Part shown: one piece after another, positions 36,470 to 48,440 of the stretch | Layout: the number at the start of each line of letters is the position of its first letter | Numbering within the stretch: the first letter of the stretch is position 1 | Assembly (NCBI GenBank): GCA_963978545.1 | Contig: OZ021724.1 | Span: forward strand, 103,892,023 to 103,956,022 | DNA length: 64,000 nt | Reading direction: 5' to 3' | DNA from: Linyphia triangularis | Lineage: Eukaryota > Arthropoda > Arachnida > Araneae > Linyphiidae | Position numbers and translations under genes: made by a program | Notes under the pieces: generated by a model | What the model was told of the DNA's origin: nothing | Database searches by the model: none | What the model saw: the letters and a program-made list of their open reading frames with translations, nothing else

Positions 36470-36910
36470 AAATACACCTGACACCCAATCACGCACACCA
36501 CCCCCAAGAGCAAACATTCAGGGAAGAAGAAAAAAAAAAACACTCACACAAAAAGAAATCACACAAAATATGAAATTGGAAACACGGACACCTTTTTTTT
36601 TCCTCACTCGCCCCACTGCCTTCCAGCACCCTTGGACGCAGCCAGCTGTTGCATCTGATCCCACGTGCTGCAGACTGCTGATAGGGGGTGAGTCAGTGTG
36701 CGTCATACACCCCTCCTTACCCTTCTGGTATCATCTGATGATGCGGGTTGCACCCCCGAAATCGTTTGCACGCGCCCTGGTTGAGATCGTTTATTGCGGG
36801 ATGAGTGGAGATACTTATCCTTGGATCAAGGTTTGATGCTGGCTGCTGGATACCTAACGCGTCCCTTTTGACTCTTCCGAGATAGGGGCATATGATCCTA
36901 AGAGGTATTT
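36470..36910. other. GC-richer unique island
   Basis: Balanced composition with CCAGCTGTTGCATCTGATCC, GGGGTGAGTCAGTGTGCGTC (contains an AP-1-like TGAGTCA near 36690) and CTTGGATCAAGGTTTGATGC. A 167-codon frame (36333-36836) crosses it, but its N-terminal half is simple-sequence DNA and no domain is visible. Regulatory function is an inference. Confidence 0.33.
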
Positions 36911-37156
36911 AGAAATATTGGCAGAAATGGGACCGAAAAGCAAAGAAGAAATATTTGAAAATGCTCAGCAATATGTCCTTCTTTTACCTTTGTGCTTCTA
37001 TAGAGTTAACTTCGGTTTCGTGGGCTGGTATTTTTTCTAAATACTGAGGCGTCTGTAAGTTTATGCACATATCGATTAGCATTCACATTTTTATAGAATG
37101 TTTAGGAATACTAGTAGATTACGAAAATACTTCTCTAACGTCGATAAATTGCCGAA

Positions 37157-37674
37157 ATGGACAATTCCCCTTTTTTTAAAAAAAGAAGTGAAATTAGGTT
37201 ATATTTATGAAGAATATCTTTCTGATTCCAAATATTCAAACAAAAGTTCTTTAAAAAAAATTAGTTATTTAAATATTAAGAAAAGAAAATGCCCGAAAGC
37301 ATCGTCCAATTACAGTCCGATTAAAACGGTACATTTTTGCTCTGACGTTAAAACATCCTTCCGTTTTTATGGTTATTGTGAGGTTTCTGCCAAATAGTTG
37401 GTGTGAGTTTTTTTTGACAATTGCCATATCTCGTGCGGGTAGGCGCGATTTGCGATAAACTTGCAAATCTGATTTCCGCTGCTGCTTTTAAAGTCAAGTT
37501 GTATAAGAAGTAGTGACGTCACATTACCTTCAATCCGAACGAGTTGTTTTTCCCGCCAAAATAAACCAGCGAACTTTGGTTACAAATGAAAAAAAGAAAC
37601 AGTTTTGTGTGTATGGCTTTTTCAAAACATTTAGAATTGAATAAAAAAATTTAAAAAATGCGGGAATAGTCCAT
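37157..37674 (+). mobile_element. MITE family M, copy M2
   Basis: It starts ATGGACAATTCCCC and ends TGCGGGAATAGTCCAT. The 518-bp body matches M1 throughout. The 99-codon frame inside is accidental. Confidence 0.85.
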
Positions 37675-37689
37675 TGCTTAAAAAGTGAT

Positions 37690-38509
37690 TAATCACATTA
37701 TATTTGCTGAACACATCTGTTCCGACTGGATTCTTTCTCTGTAACATCCAGATATTTTAATCCAATGGGAACCCGAATAAGAGACCAGCCTCGACTGAAA
37801 CAAGCTGATTGCATCGACGTGGAAAAAAACTAAAGGGTCACCAATTTTAATTTGCAAGGAATAGAACGCATTGGAATAGATCTGAAGAAGGCCTTGAGAA
37901 TCTTCTTCCACAAAGGGCTATCGTGCCAATAGAGAAAGAAGTTAACAAATTTGCTTTCAATTTCTACTAAATCAGATTTCCAAATGCATATAGGAACGCG
38001 GCAGTGTTCCGCCGCCAAATCCGATAACAAAGCGGCGCAAGTGTCTATTATGCTGACAGAGCTTAGGGCCGTTTTTGATCCCTCACAGCTCAGCTTCTAT
38101 TATAGCTAGAACCCTGATTTTGTTGCCATCGTGTTGCTCTGCGTGAGTAGATACAAAATAACAACATAATTCTTAACATTGAACAAGCGAACATGGTAAA
38201 AACAGCCTTTGTTTATTGCCAACAGTCAACGGAATTGTGTTCCTCTGATCCTTCTGGTTCAGATCAAAACTTTAGTCAGGGCTACAGCCAAAACTATTTG
38301 ATGAATTTTGACTATTTTTTAATTTTTTATTCTTTTCAGCTTGCTTAGAGGGAGTGCCCCTTTGTATGATTTTTTGATGGGTGGGGGTCTGTACCCCCCC
38401 CCCCCCCCATGGAAATGATCCCGATGCTTGGGAATTTTAGCATGGCCTACAACGTAAACGCTTTAATATATTCAGACCATTCAACTTTGAGCACCATTAA
38501 AGCATTTTT
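37690..38509. other. Unassigned region with two coding-like minus-strand frames
   Basis: Frames at 38030-37830 (with AEHCRVPICIWKSDLVEIES) and 37911-37693 overlap on the minus strand and have protein-like composition, but they match no family I recognise and have no good splice signals. A degraded mobile-element gene is possible. The rest, including a C-run at 38394-38408, holds nothing. Confidence 0.3.
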
Positions 38510-39085
38510 GCAGCAGAGGATGTTTAAAATATTTTAAGAGGCATTAATTACTACAGCGATTTTTATTAAAATCGTTACAGTCGTTTCTTGACAATAATTG
38601 AAAAACTAGATTTTTTCAACGCCCAACACCTTTTGCACATGAGCGATTTTGACAAAACCCTTAAAGGAAGGTAGGTCTCATGGTCACCGCTAACTCTCAC
38701 ACCAAATTTGAACATCCTAGATCAATTTGGCCGATCAAACGGTATAGTGGTTAGCGTGCTAGCTTCTAGACCGCGAGGTTGCGGGTTCGAGTCCCGTGTA
38801 AGGCATGGGTGTTTGTAAATGTATGTCGGCTTGTCTAATGACGAATGTTTCGGCGCATTATAGCCCTCGTGTTGCTGACGGTGCCATATAATCTGAAAAC
38901 AACCAACTTATATTAATTTGTTCAGGAGTTATGCTGACCACAGACACACATACATACTGACAGACAATTTTTCTTGACCACATTTTTAAAATCAGGATGT
39001 TTCGAAACTTGGAGAAATGCATAAAAAGTCGAAATTTTTTTTGACCGGATGCCATACTTTATTTACTCTATTTATACATATGAGA
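38510..39085 (-). repeat. Family R copy R6, split by a SINE
   Basis: Reverse-oriented family R. The blocks TAAAATCGTTACAG, AACATCCTAGATCAATTTG and, after the SINE, TTGTTCAGGAGTTATGCTGA then CATACTTTATTTACTC correspond to R3 landmarks read backwards. SINE-A copy 6 splits the ACTCC(C)GAACAAATTGA block. Confidence 0.8.
38730..38907 (+). mobile_element. SINE-A copy 6
   Basis: Plus-strand SINE-A with head GCCGATCAAACGGTATAGTG and B box GGTTCGAGTCC, inserted in repeat R6. The target duplication is imperfect (GATCAATTTG left, TATTAATTTG right). Confidence 0.93.
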
Positions 39086-39313
39086 TATTTAAAGTAAAAA
39101 AAAAAAAAAAAATGTCCAATAGGGGAATTTGACATGCAATCGACTTTTGGACTGTAAATCTTTAAATTAAAACGCTAAGCTAAATTCATTATAACTTTAT
39201 ATTTAAGAAAATACAATTTAATTTTCAACAACATCTTAAGGTTTGCACTTAAAATACAGCTAAAGCTAATAAAATGTTCAATTTAATTTTTTTTTTTGTA
39301 CAGTACCACTAAT

Positions 39314-39319
39314 TTTATT
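39314..39319 (-). terminator. Poly(A) signal of the SPMIP1-like gene
   Basis: AATAAA on the minus strand about 60 bp after the TAA stop of the last exon. Its position is right for 3'-end formation of the spliced gene. Confidence 0.65.
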
Positions 39320-39379
39320 CCAATTTTTTTCAACAAACTTGGAGCCACATGGTTACATCATGAACGAGTGTAAAACTAG

Positions 39380-39576
39380 TTATGGTGTGAAGAATGCTAT
39401 CTTTTTGATGCTGCACTGTTGAGGAGGACGTGTACAACTCATCTCGTTCTCCCCGGTGCCGTAGTACCAACCGTAGTCCCATGATGTGCAGATGCGAGAT
39501 CGAAATTTTTCAGAAGGGGCTTCCTTCCAACGTCTTTCCAAGTAGTTAGCACGTCCATTGCCATCATGCCCTGTTC
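39380..39576 (-). CDS. Exon 3 (last) of the SPMIP1-like gene
   Basis: A 197-nt terminal exon after the 3' splice site CTCTTTCCACATAG. GA completes the split Gly codon. It encodes TGHDGNGRANYLERRWKEAP to the SWDYGWYYG motif and a basic tail ending IAFFTP before TAA. Confidence 0.86.
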
Positions 39577-42500
39577 CTATGTGGAAAGAGCAAAGAGAAA
39601 AGAAATAATAAGGCATCAAGAATACGTAGGAGTACATTGTATTCCGGCATTATGTTGCAAAGTAACGCTTATTCATATTTTGAACTTTTTTTACTAGTTT
39701 TTGTTAGGCTAAAAGTAACGAGAAATCTAATTTTGAATAATTTTTAAACAAAAAATAATGATTTATTGAATAATGGTCGTTAGTTTTAAAAGAATTCTGC
39801 TTATTATTTAGAAACACATTATATGTTTCAAGAGCGCACATAACACAAAGATACTACTGTGTGTGAAAAACTAATTCGCTTAAAGATATCACGATTAAAG
39901 TGGATAAGAAATGAACGTTGTCCGATTAATTTAAATTTGGAGAGGACATTTGTAAATCATTATTTGAGTGTTTATTACAATGATTATTTTTTTAGAATTT
40001 AAAAAAGTATTTTTAGTTTTCGCTTGAACCTTGAATTTTGGATTTATTTTTAAATTCTACATTTTTTCAAGAAAAATTATAAAGGATAATTCCCGCTTTT
40101 TTTTTTTTTCTTTTTTTTTTTTTTAATTCAATTCTGAATGTTTCGAAAAGGCCACAAACACAAAAATTTCTGCTCAATGCGCTTTTTTTTTTTTTTTTTT
40201 AATTTGCGATCAAAATTACCTTGCTAGACGTTGACAGAAAAACTATTAATTCCGCTGGCATTGAATGTGACGTCATGGCTTCGAAAACATATTGGCTTGA
40301 AATGCAGCAGCGGAAACCAGATTTGCAAGTTTCTCTCAAATCACGCCAACCTGTACAGAATGTGGCATCAGTCTACCAACGCCAACTATTTGGCAGAAGC
40401 CTCACGATAACCATAGAAACTGTAGAAACCCTTTACATCACGGATGTTGCTGAGTGTTTTGATCGGACTGTTTTTGGCTTGATTTTGAGGCAATTTCTTT
40501 TCTTAATAATTAAATAACTAATTTTCTTTAAAGAACTTTTGTTTAAATATATGTAATCAGAAAGAAATTCTTCATAAATATAAACTAATTTCACTCGTAT
40601 TTAAAAAATGCGGGAATGCTCCACTGTCATAAATCAAATAGTAATACACAAGAAATAGTATTATTGTCTAGTATATAATACTAACACAATTTAAAAACTT
40701 TCATGGCTATAATATTATAAAGTGACCCATTTTTATGGATACAACTAATTTTTTTATTTTTTCCTTATTATAAAGCGTGTTCAAAACGATTTCTATATCC
40801 TTCAATAGGCATTCATCAGTAAGTAAAAAATGTATGTCCCAGTTTCGGTTGGTTGGTTGGTTGTTTTCAGATTATCTGGCGCCGTCAGCAACACGAGGGC
40901 TATAATGCGCCGAAACATTCGTCATTAGACAAGCCAACATACATTTACAAACACCCATGCCAACACGGGACTCGAACCCGCAACCTCGCGGTCTAGAAGC
41001 TAGCACGCTAACCACTATACCGTTTGGTCGGCTGTCCCAGTTTCCTTTTAACTTAATTTTGTAAGATCAATAATAAAAAATTGGGTTCTGTTATTGATTT
41101 ACATTCAAAAGAACGTTTTCATCACATATACCCTATCATATGGTATAGTGAAAGCAAAATTTATGAGTATTATATGTCACCAAAAATGTCCCTCCTTTCC
41201 TATATCTCAATACCCGATATTTAGAATACAACAGATCAGAAATATTTAGCCTGAAATAGTTTAACTTTCATAATTTCGTTTTATAATGTTTATAAGTCAA
41301 CTGAAAGATAAAAATATAATAGTTATTATTTTTTAAATTTGGAAATTGAGTGTAATTTAAATTATACTTAAAAGTTAATTATATTAATGTCAACAGTCAA
41401 CATTACAAAACTTTTTCCCTCTTTATCGAGCATCGTGTGATCTTGGTCAAATTTGGTTACAGTGGCTGGGTTACAACGGTCTACATCGGAATTGTTCAAT
41501 GTCGAGAAATATTAGCCAATGTTGTAGTTCTAGGTATAACAAAAAATAATTACCTTCATACAGTTTACATTTCAAAGCTGACGGGGGTTGTCTCATAGCA
41601 GACCTAGTATCAGCCACCCTAATGATTGTACCAGTTCCAACGGCCCCTTTTCTAGGCCAGTCCATCTTCTTTTGAGGCAGTTTCATCCAGAGTTCATTAT
41701 CATTACACGTGCAAGATAGACCAGAATCTTCTTCTAACTCTACATCAGAAATATCTTCTTTTTCTTTTTCTTGATTTACTTGATCTTCCAGCCATTTCAA
41801 ACGAATCTAGAAGACACATACCCTTTTACTACAACACGTGTTTTTAGCTGATAAAATTAAGGATCTTGATTCAAAAGACGACATCGCAGAACTAATTTCT
41901 AAAAATAGAACTTCACATCAATTTACTAAAGAGCTAATTTAATAAGGCATTGAACGCTTACATCTAAATTCAGTATGTAGTTACAAAAACTGATTTAGAA
42001 AATATAAAGAAATATTAAAAGATAAAATGTAAAAAGAGAAATATAAATTTTAGGATTACAATTAATAGTATTAAGAACGGAAAAAATTAATTATACATAA
42101 AATTAAAATGTGTCAAGTATCACCAATTATAGCTTTAATAAACCATTTATTGTTTATTCGGGTCATTATCCATGATACGCACAGAAGCTGATTGCAGCGA
42201 TTTTTTTTTTTTTTTTTTTTGACAGCTAGATAACTTGGATATTTTTGTTAAACATGGAATATATTTTAATGCAATCATATCTTCTCAAAACAAGTCATAT
42301 AAATTTTGAAATATTTTTTATACTGAAAAAAAAAAGGTCCGCGGACATGATTTATCATGTCCTTGGACTGTCGCAATCTCAGGGTTGCATGCTTTATCAG
42401 TATTTTAATTTCATTTCATATATCATTGATGTCTCTCTCTATATTTTTTAAACATAAGGTATGCTAAGCAGTGTTATGCAGGGTATAAAGCTTTTATAAG

Positions 42501-45088
42501 TTGTAATTTTGATACAATTAATGCAATACATTTTGTAGAAAAGCTGAAGCGTAATGTCCGTGGACAGCACTTCTTAGTTGTTTAACAGCCAACCGAGTGA
42601 CACAACAAGTGGACTGTGATATTGGAAAGAATTCTAATGTAACCATTTTGGTTCCAATACACATTGTGTAATCTATTTATCAATACAAGAATCGAATTTT
42701 ATTATTTACATGTGGAATAGATGCAATTGTAAAGATCATACTATGAGATAAAGCAGCAAGTAGGCGAGCAAAAATCTCACACCCCCCACTCAATCAATCA
42801 AAGATCATACCATCATTTCAGCCGCTAAAATAAAATTAGTTAAGAACAATGCAATATTTACTATTGATTATTTGTTTGATAGTACTAGATGTACAGATAT
42901 CTATTTAACAGTCTCATATTTATGAACCTACAGTTCTATTCGGAACTAAACAATAACAAGGAAATTGTCATGTCAATGGATACCAGTCAATGTTTATGGA
43001 CGATCTCTGTATATTATCAGACAATCACTGACAATGTCATAATTAGATATTAATTGATAAATTGTATAGGAGAACAAAATTTCTAAGTAATAAATCATTT
43101 AAAATTTCTTTTTTCTCTTCTGCTGTTGAAATGTTGCATTCTGTCTTGTCTTCCTGTAAACCTTCACATGGGCCCAGTCGGGAGAGTATCGTTCTCACAA
43201 CTAAAAGGTTGCGAGCCCTGAGGTTGCCTGGGACCGACTAAAAACCGCCGTGTTCGCTAATGGTGACTGGAGCACGTTAAATCAGTCATGGTCGCAAAGT
43301 CCTCCAAGTTCCCATACAAATCAATACCTCTGGGGGTGGCAAAGCCAAGTTTTCTGGTGGAATCTTCTGCTTGGTATTGCCTCTAAATTAAGAAGTTCCA
43401 CATACGGTCGGTAGTGCTGCCATCTATCGGGTAGCTATCAAAAGAGGTAGAAATGAACTCTTCGGTGGCTATAGGTAGACTTGCGCACTCCCACTCGCGA
43501 GTGTGCTCTTACATACTGTGCAGTACTGCCCACTACCGATCTGTACGGGCTGTGGGGTTGGTACAAAATGCTTAAGCAGAGGTGCCTTAGTCCCCATAGT
43601 CCTTGATAAGAAGAAGAAGAAGAAGAAGAAACCTTCACATGTGACAGAAATCATCAACCAGCCTCTCTCGCCTAGCTAGTGGCCATCTTAAATGTTTTAC
43701 CTTCTTTAAAACAAGAAAAATTACACTCTCTGTCCGAAGTGCCACCAACACCAAGCCTCAGATGAACACACCCTAGACTGTTTGGGTTTCCTTTGGGAAG
43801 ATATTTATTCTTCTCCCCTTCTTGTCATAGACTTTTTGTATGTCAACGGATTCCATGACCTGATCTGACTCAGTCAGATTTAGTTGGAAATTAGAAACAA
43901 CAACAACATGATCCATTCAAAATAAAGAAGGTTCAGTTATTATTTAAGTTTTGGAGATGAAAAAGAATGTTATCACCAATTGAGTGAAAACTTCTGAGCA
44001 ATTTTTAGAAAATTAAAATAATACCTTTCGGCATCTTGAAGATGAAAATAGATAAAAAGTAACCCATCATTTGGTGGTTTAAAATGTAATCAACTTAACT
44101 TATCCTGTGGAGATGGATCATTTTAACCTTCAATTAGTTAGGTTATTTTCAATGTAAATTGAAAGAGTGCTTTTCTTTAGATATTTAAATTGTATTTAAT
44201 GTACACAATGGCTATGAAGTTATTTCGGTAATCAATAAACGATTAAAATTCCAAGTCCAGTACGGAATTTTTGTGCCAAGGTGATTTTCGCCAAAAAATG
44301 GCAGCCCCGCCATTTTTTTTTTTTTTAATAACAAGTGAACTGCATATGATTGCCATAATGTGGTGTAGTTTTAATGTAAACAATTATTGGCTCAGAATCC
44401 GTACCTTGCTTGGAATTTTAACAAAATTAACAATTGAAAAAAAAAAAAAATCACTGGATAGTAATTTCTTATTTATAATCGATCAAGAATGAATTGCTCT
44501 TAAAGAAGAATAAAATTATATACGCAATTTAACTGAATCTATGATTACCATCATTGCATTAAAATAATGGAAAAAAATTCATAGCAAAATATTTTACTTG
44601 ACGGTACCCTTCCTTTTGCCGGGTGCCAGTGGTCGCCAATCTTAAATGTCCACCACGTTTAAATGACGCGGTAAATATATGTGTTATGTTAAGAAAATCA
44701 TGAACGATTTGAAGGTTGTTAGTTTGGATGAGTTTAGTCTTCAATTTGGTGATGTTTCTCTGGTATCTGGCTAACGAAGTAGTACATTATTAAAATTCCA
44801 ATGCTGGCTTGTTACATGGGTGCAGATTATACGCCAAGACGATTAATGCCAAAAAATGGTAGCAATCACAACTTTCTATAAAGAAATGCAAAGCCTAAAG
44901 TTAGCGTAACTTGTTTTGGATTTATTCAAACAGCTTTTGGCACAGAAACCACACCGGATTCGAAAGTGTTACCAAATTCAACTATAAGTCTTGTATTTAA
45001 AAAAAAAACCTGAAAAACATACTTTATTTTCCTTGATAAGAGCTTCATTCCAAGCCTTGTGAAATTTCGGTTCAAATATATCATTCAT
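39380..45088 (-). CDS. SPMIP1 (ATP6V1FNB)-like ciliary/flagellar microtubule inner protein, 3 exons
   Basis: Three minus-strand exons join in frame to a protein of about 171 aa: 45088-45023, 41806-41554 and 39576-39380. Splice sites are canonical (AAA|GTATGT, TCTTCTAG|ATTC, GAAG|GTAATT, CCACATAG|GAAC), phases are 0 then 1 on both sides, and AATAAA follows the stop. Visible blocks in order: KFHKAWNEALIKENKIRLKW near the N-terminus, an acidic stretch KEKEDISDVELEEDSG, PQKKMDWPRKG, then KCKLYEGTGHDGNGRANYLE, RRWKEAP and ICTSWDYGWYYGTG. The block LYxGxxHDGxGRxxYLxxR...P..K...SWxYGW is, as I recall, the hallmark of SPMIP1/ATP6V1FNB, a small protein lining sperm doublet microtubules. No signal peptide or membrane segment. 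Its introns of 3.2 and 2.0 kb hold SINEs and MITEs. The start ATG is the first in exon 1; an upstream 5'UTR exon is possible because GTTTTAG precedes 45118. Confidence 0.8.
40083..40624 (-). mobile_element. MITE family M, copy M3 (in intron 2)
   Basis: Reverse-oriented family M copy. The left end is GGATAATTCCCGC and the right end is ATGCGGGAATGCTCCA. It lies within intron 2 of the SPMIP1-like gene. Confidence 0.8.
40847..41032 (-). mobile_element. SINE-A copy 7 (in intron 2)
   Basis: Full-length SINE-A flanked by the 12-bp duplication TGTCCCAGTTTC at 40835-40846 and 41033-41044. The 3' end shows several AACC units (plus-strand GGTTGGTTGGTTGG). Confidence 0.95.
41554..41806 (-). CDS. Exon 2 of the SPMIP1-like gene
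   Basis: A 253-nt exon beginning ATTCGTTTGAAATGG after TGTCTTCTAG and ending GAAG before GTAATT. It encodes the coiled, acidic middle of the protein and finishes in the conserved LYEG, with one base of the Gly codon. Confidence 0.85.
42343..42362. promoter_or_regulatory. Perfect 20-bp palindrome
   Basis: GGACATGATTTATCATGTCC is a perfect inverted repeat, embedded in GTCC-GC-...-TT-GGAC, which adds further symmetry. A second palindrome, TGTCCGTGGACA, occurs near 42556-42567. The outer GGACA and TGTCC quarter-sites resemble p53-family sites, but the inner ones do not. It lies in intron 1 of the SPMIP1-like gene. Function is unproven. Confidence 0.3.
43171..43628 (+). mobile_element. SINE-C copy 2 (in intron 1)
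   Basis: The tRNA-like head GGCCCAGTCGGGAGAGTATC is followed by the same body as at 17776-18244 and a (GAA)n tail. It is flanked by a 13-bp duplication AAACCTTCACATG at 43158-43170 and 43629-43641. At about 458 bp it is an unusually long SINE. It is younger than copy 1, judging by the perfect duplication. Confidence 0.93.
44243..44421. mobile_element. MITE family N, copy N4 (in intron 1)
   Basis: TTAAAATTCCAAGTCCAGTA at the left and CTTGCTTGGAATTTTAAC at the right, with the internal GATTTTCGCCAAAAAATGGC. It carries a T-run near 44315. Confidence 0.85.
44790..44975. mobile_element. MITE family N, copy N5 (in intron 1), degraded
   Basis: It starts TTAAAATTCCAATGCTGGCT and contains ATTAATGCCAAAAAATGG. 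The right end is decayed (GGATTCGAAAGTGTTACC). It lies about 50 bp from the exon 1 splice donor. Confidence 0.6.
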
Positions 45089-45118
45089 AATACTTCTTCC
45101 GAGCAAATGAATTTCAAA
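45023..45118 (-). CDS. Exon 1 of the SPMIP1-like gene
   Basis: Open from 45118 to 45023. The presumed start ATG is at 45088-45086, giving MNDIFEPKFHKAWNEALIK and ending at AAA|GTATGT. The 30 bases before the ATG are also open and follow a possible 3' splice site GTTTTAG, so translation might instead begin further upstream. Confidence 0.72.
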
Positions 45119-47072
45119 CTAAAACATTCACCAAACTGGATTCAAACTGCAATTGAAAAATATCAAGAAGCTCAAAACCACGTGTTCACGAAACACCAGC
45201 CACGAAAAAAATAATGCAATTTGTTACGAACTAGCACGCTCGTGTGTTTTCTTTCTTTCTGAGAAAGAGAAATGTAATGGTTTCATATCTTGGACTTTGG
45301 TAAGAAGTGAGGCAGATTCGTGACAAAGGAAATATCGGAAATCTGCAGAGGAATGATTATCTGCACGCGAATTCTTTTCACTCGAGCAATCTGTTCGAAA
45401 CAAGCCACCATACACACATTTCTTCATGTAAGGGACGAGTCGACTCGTCATTCACTGATTGGAATGCAATTATGGTTCTGTGTCTGGCAACAGTTCGTTT
45501 TTTTGTGAGTGTTTTAAGGTCAGTATGGATGGCAACGGTTCGTTTTGAGGGAATGCAGACGATATTCTGTGTAGGCATGCAACAACTGCCAATTTTTTAA
45601 GATTAATAATAGAGCCCATAAGAGCATAGTTTTTAATCTAAATCTTTTATATGCGTTTTATACATCAAAAACATTTCTATCAGTAAAATGTGTTTCAAAC
45701 TACATACCAAAATTTGTTTTATTAAAAATGAAAGTCACACTCACACCTGCATCTAAATATCATTTATTTATTCTGATTAAAACAACTTTTTTTATTTATT
45801 TATTAAAAAAAAATGTTTGGCAACTTGAAAGAGTTTCAACAGTGGTCGGTTCAATGCTATTTTAGCGCGATTGGAGGATGGCAAGTTGGCTTATTAGTAT
45901 TCCGTAAAAGTCACCATTTACTGACAGTAATAGCCCCATGTCATCGACATCAAATCGATCTGCCAAGTTTCAGCTCGATTAGATGACGCAGATTTGCCTC
46001 CCCCCCCCCTCGACACACGCTCACTTAATTGAAGTTAATGTAAGAAATTATTTAAAAATATTATTTTTTTTTTTTTTTTAATTAAATAAAATATGCTTTT
46101 TAATAGGACTGTCTTATCAAAATGGAAATGATCTATATGATTGAAAAAAAAAAATAATAATAAAAAATATTGTATAGAAATATAAAAATTATTGTAAAGC
46201 ATAGTATACAACTGAAAAAAGTTTTACCACAACATTTATTTATTGATGCGTTACTTATTTTCGATATCTTCACTCGTTTTAAGTGCGCTTCGAAAAAAAA
46301 AAAAAACAATATTTAACAATTGAATTGGATTCCGCTGTTTTTATGGTTAAATAAGTTTAATCAGAAATAAGAAACATGAAACTAAATTAAAATTGTATCA
46401 ATTTATTTTAAAAACCAGACTAATTTCTTATTTGTTTAGTTATTTAAAAAAAGAGCATAGAATGATGTTGTTTATGATTCATATATTTTTACTCCTTAGT
46501 TGACCAAATCATTTCAATTTAAAGTTGATCATAATTAAATACATCGCCTTCATTAAACTAACCCATAAAACTACATTATTTAATAATTTGATGCATCATT
46601 TTCTAGAGCTTTTCTCTTTCTAGATAACCAACCAAGATACTCCTTTAAGATATTCCACTCACTTTTATGTGACAAGCCTTTTAGAGGGTGGCGATAAATT
46701 AACATTTTTGAGGTGTGAGATAATGGGAGATCTATTGAAAAACAAAATTGTATAGGGATATTAACAAGTATTTGACTCTGAAAGGGCGCCATAGAATTCT
46801 ACCTCTATTGTACCTTGAAATTAATTATAGAAAATAATTCTTAGAAAATAATAGCAACCCTTATAAACATAGTTTTTAATATTAATCCTTTATATGTATC
46901 TCCAATTTTTACATTCATTAACACACCTTCGATTCTATAAACAGCGTGTGCTTGGTGTTTGCGTCCAATTTTAAATATCAAAAACATTTCTATCGGCATA
47001 ATGTGGGGTAAACAACGTTTTAAAATTTATTTATTAAAATGTACGTGGATGTATCACTCATATCCAAATATC
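45119..47072. other. Upstream region of the SPMIP1-like gene, nothing firmly recognised
   Basis: From 45220 to 45600 the composition is balanced and might include promoter or a 5'UTR exon on the minus strand, but no TATA or motif was decisive. Near 45870-46015 a phrase shared with 34.7 kb indicates an unclassified dispersed repeat. The remainder is AT-rich with homopolymer runs. Confidence 0.4.
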
Positions 47073-47296
<224 letters not shown>

Positions 47297-47570
47297 GGGT
47301 TACGCTGTCTAAGTTAATTACGTTAGAATTATAAAATTACTGATTATTGAAATAACTTCAATTATAAACCTACAAAAGTTTTTGTTACAGTATCCAATGC
47401 ATTTTTCTACTCTCAATAACATAAGACTGGAGTCATATTACCCCCTTAAAAAATGTCACTTATACTATATAAATACGTATCTACTATGAGTAACTCTATG
47501 GAAGTTTTCCGTATTTTTATCTTATTTGGAGGGCCAAAGGGGACGCCTTTCTGGAAGATTTAATTATAAG

Positions 47571-48440
47571 ACTATTGGTTTCATTACCAATTATCAGCTA
47601 CGCTACCTACTATAAGCTGTCAGTTGTGTAACCAACTATCGGCTTCACTACCAATTATAAACTATCTGTTCCATAATTAACTATAAACTGTAAGTTCCAT
47701 AATCGCATTTATATACTATTGGTTTCATTACCAATTATCAGCTACGCTACCTACTATAAGCTGTCAGTTGTGTAACCAACTATCGGCTTCACTACCAATT
47801 ATAAACTATCTGTTCCATAATTAACTATAAACTGTAAGTTCCATAATCGCATTTATATACTATTGGTTTCATTACCAATTATCAGCTACGCTACCTACTA
47901 TAAGATGTCAGTTGTGTAACCAACTATCTGTTCCATAATTAACTATAAACTGTAAGTTCCATAATCGCATTTATATACTATTGGTTTCATTACCAATTAT
48001 CAGCTACGCTACCTACTATAAGCTGTCAGTTGTGTAACCAACTATCTGTTCCATAATTAACTATAAACTGTAAGTTCCATAATCGCATTTATATACTATT
48101 GGTTTCATTACCAATTATCAGCTACGCTACCTACTATAAGCTGTCAGTTGTGTAACCAACTATCGGCTTCACTACCAATTATAAACTATCTGTTCCATAA
48201 TTAACTATAAACTGTAAGTTCCATAATCGCATTTATATACTATTGGTTTCATTACCAATTATCAGCTACGCTACCTACTATAAGCTGTCAGTTGTGTAAC
48301 CAACTATCGGCTTCACTACCAATTATTAATTATTTGTTCCATAACCAACTGAAAATTATCAGTTCCATAACTATATACTATTGGTTTCATTACCAATTCT
48401 GACTGCATTACCAATCCTAAACTCACAGCTCTGTAACCTT
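47571..48440. repeat. Minisatellite with 144-bp higher-order unit
   Basis: Each unit starts ACTATTGGTTTCATTACC. Starts at 47571, 47715, 47859, 47977, 48095, 48239 and 48377 give periods of 144, 144, 118, 118, 144 and 138 bp. Each 144-bp unit is itself made of about six diverged monomers of about 24 bp (ACCAATTAT, ACCTACTATAAGCTGTC, ACCAACTATCGG, ACCAATTATAAACTATC, AATTAACTATAAACTG and so on). The 118-bp variants lack one monomer (26 bp). The last unit is degraded. Confidence 0.95.

Noticed and set aside
38730..38805. Possible tRNA genes in the SINE heads
   Set aside because: A and B boxes are present, but acceptor and anticodon arms do not fold well, copies carry SINE bodies and target duplications, and none stands alone.
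47571..48440. CRISPR-like array of regularly spaced repeats
   Set aside because: Units are head-to-tail tandem repeats without unique spacers in a eukaryotic context; it is a minisatellite.
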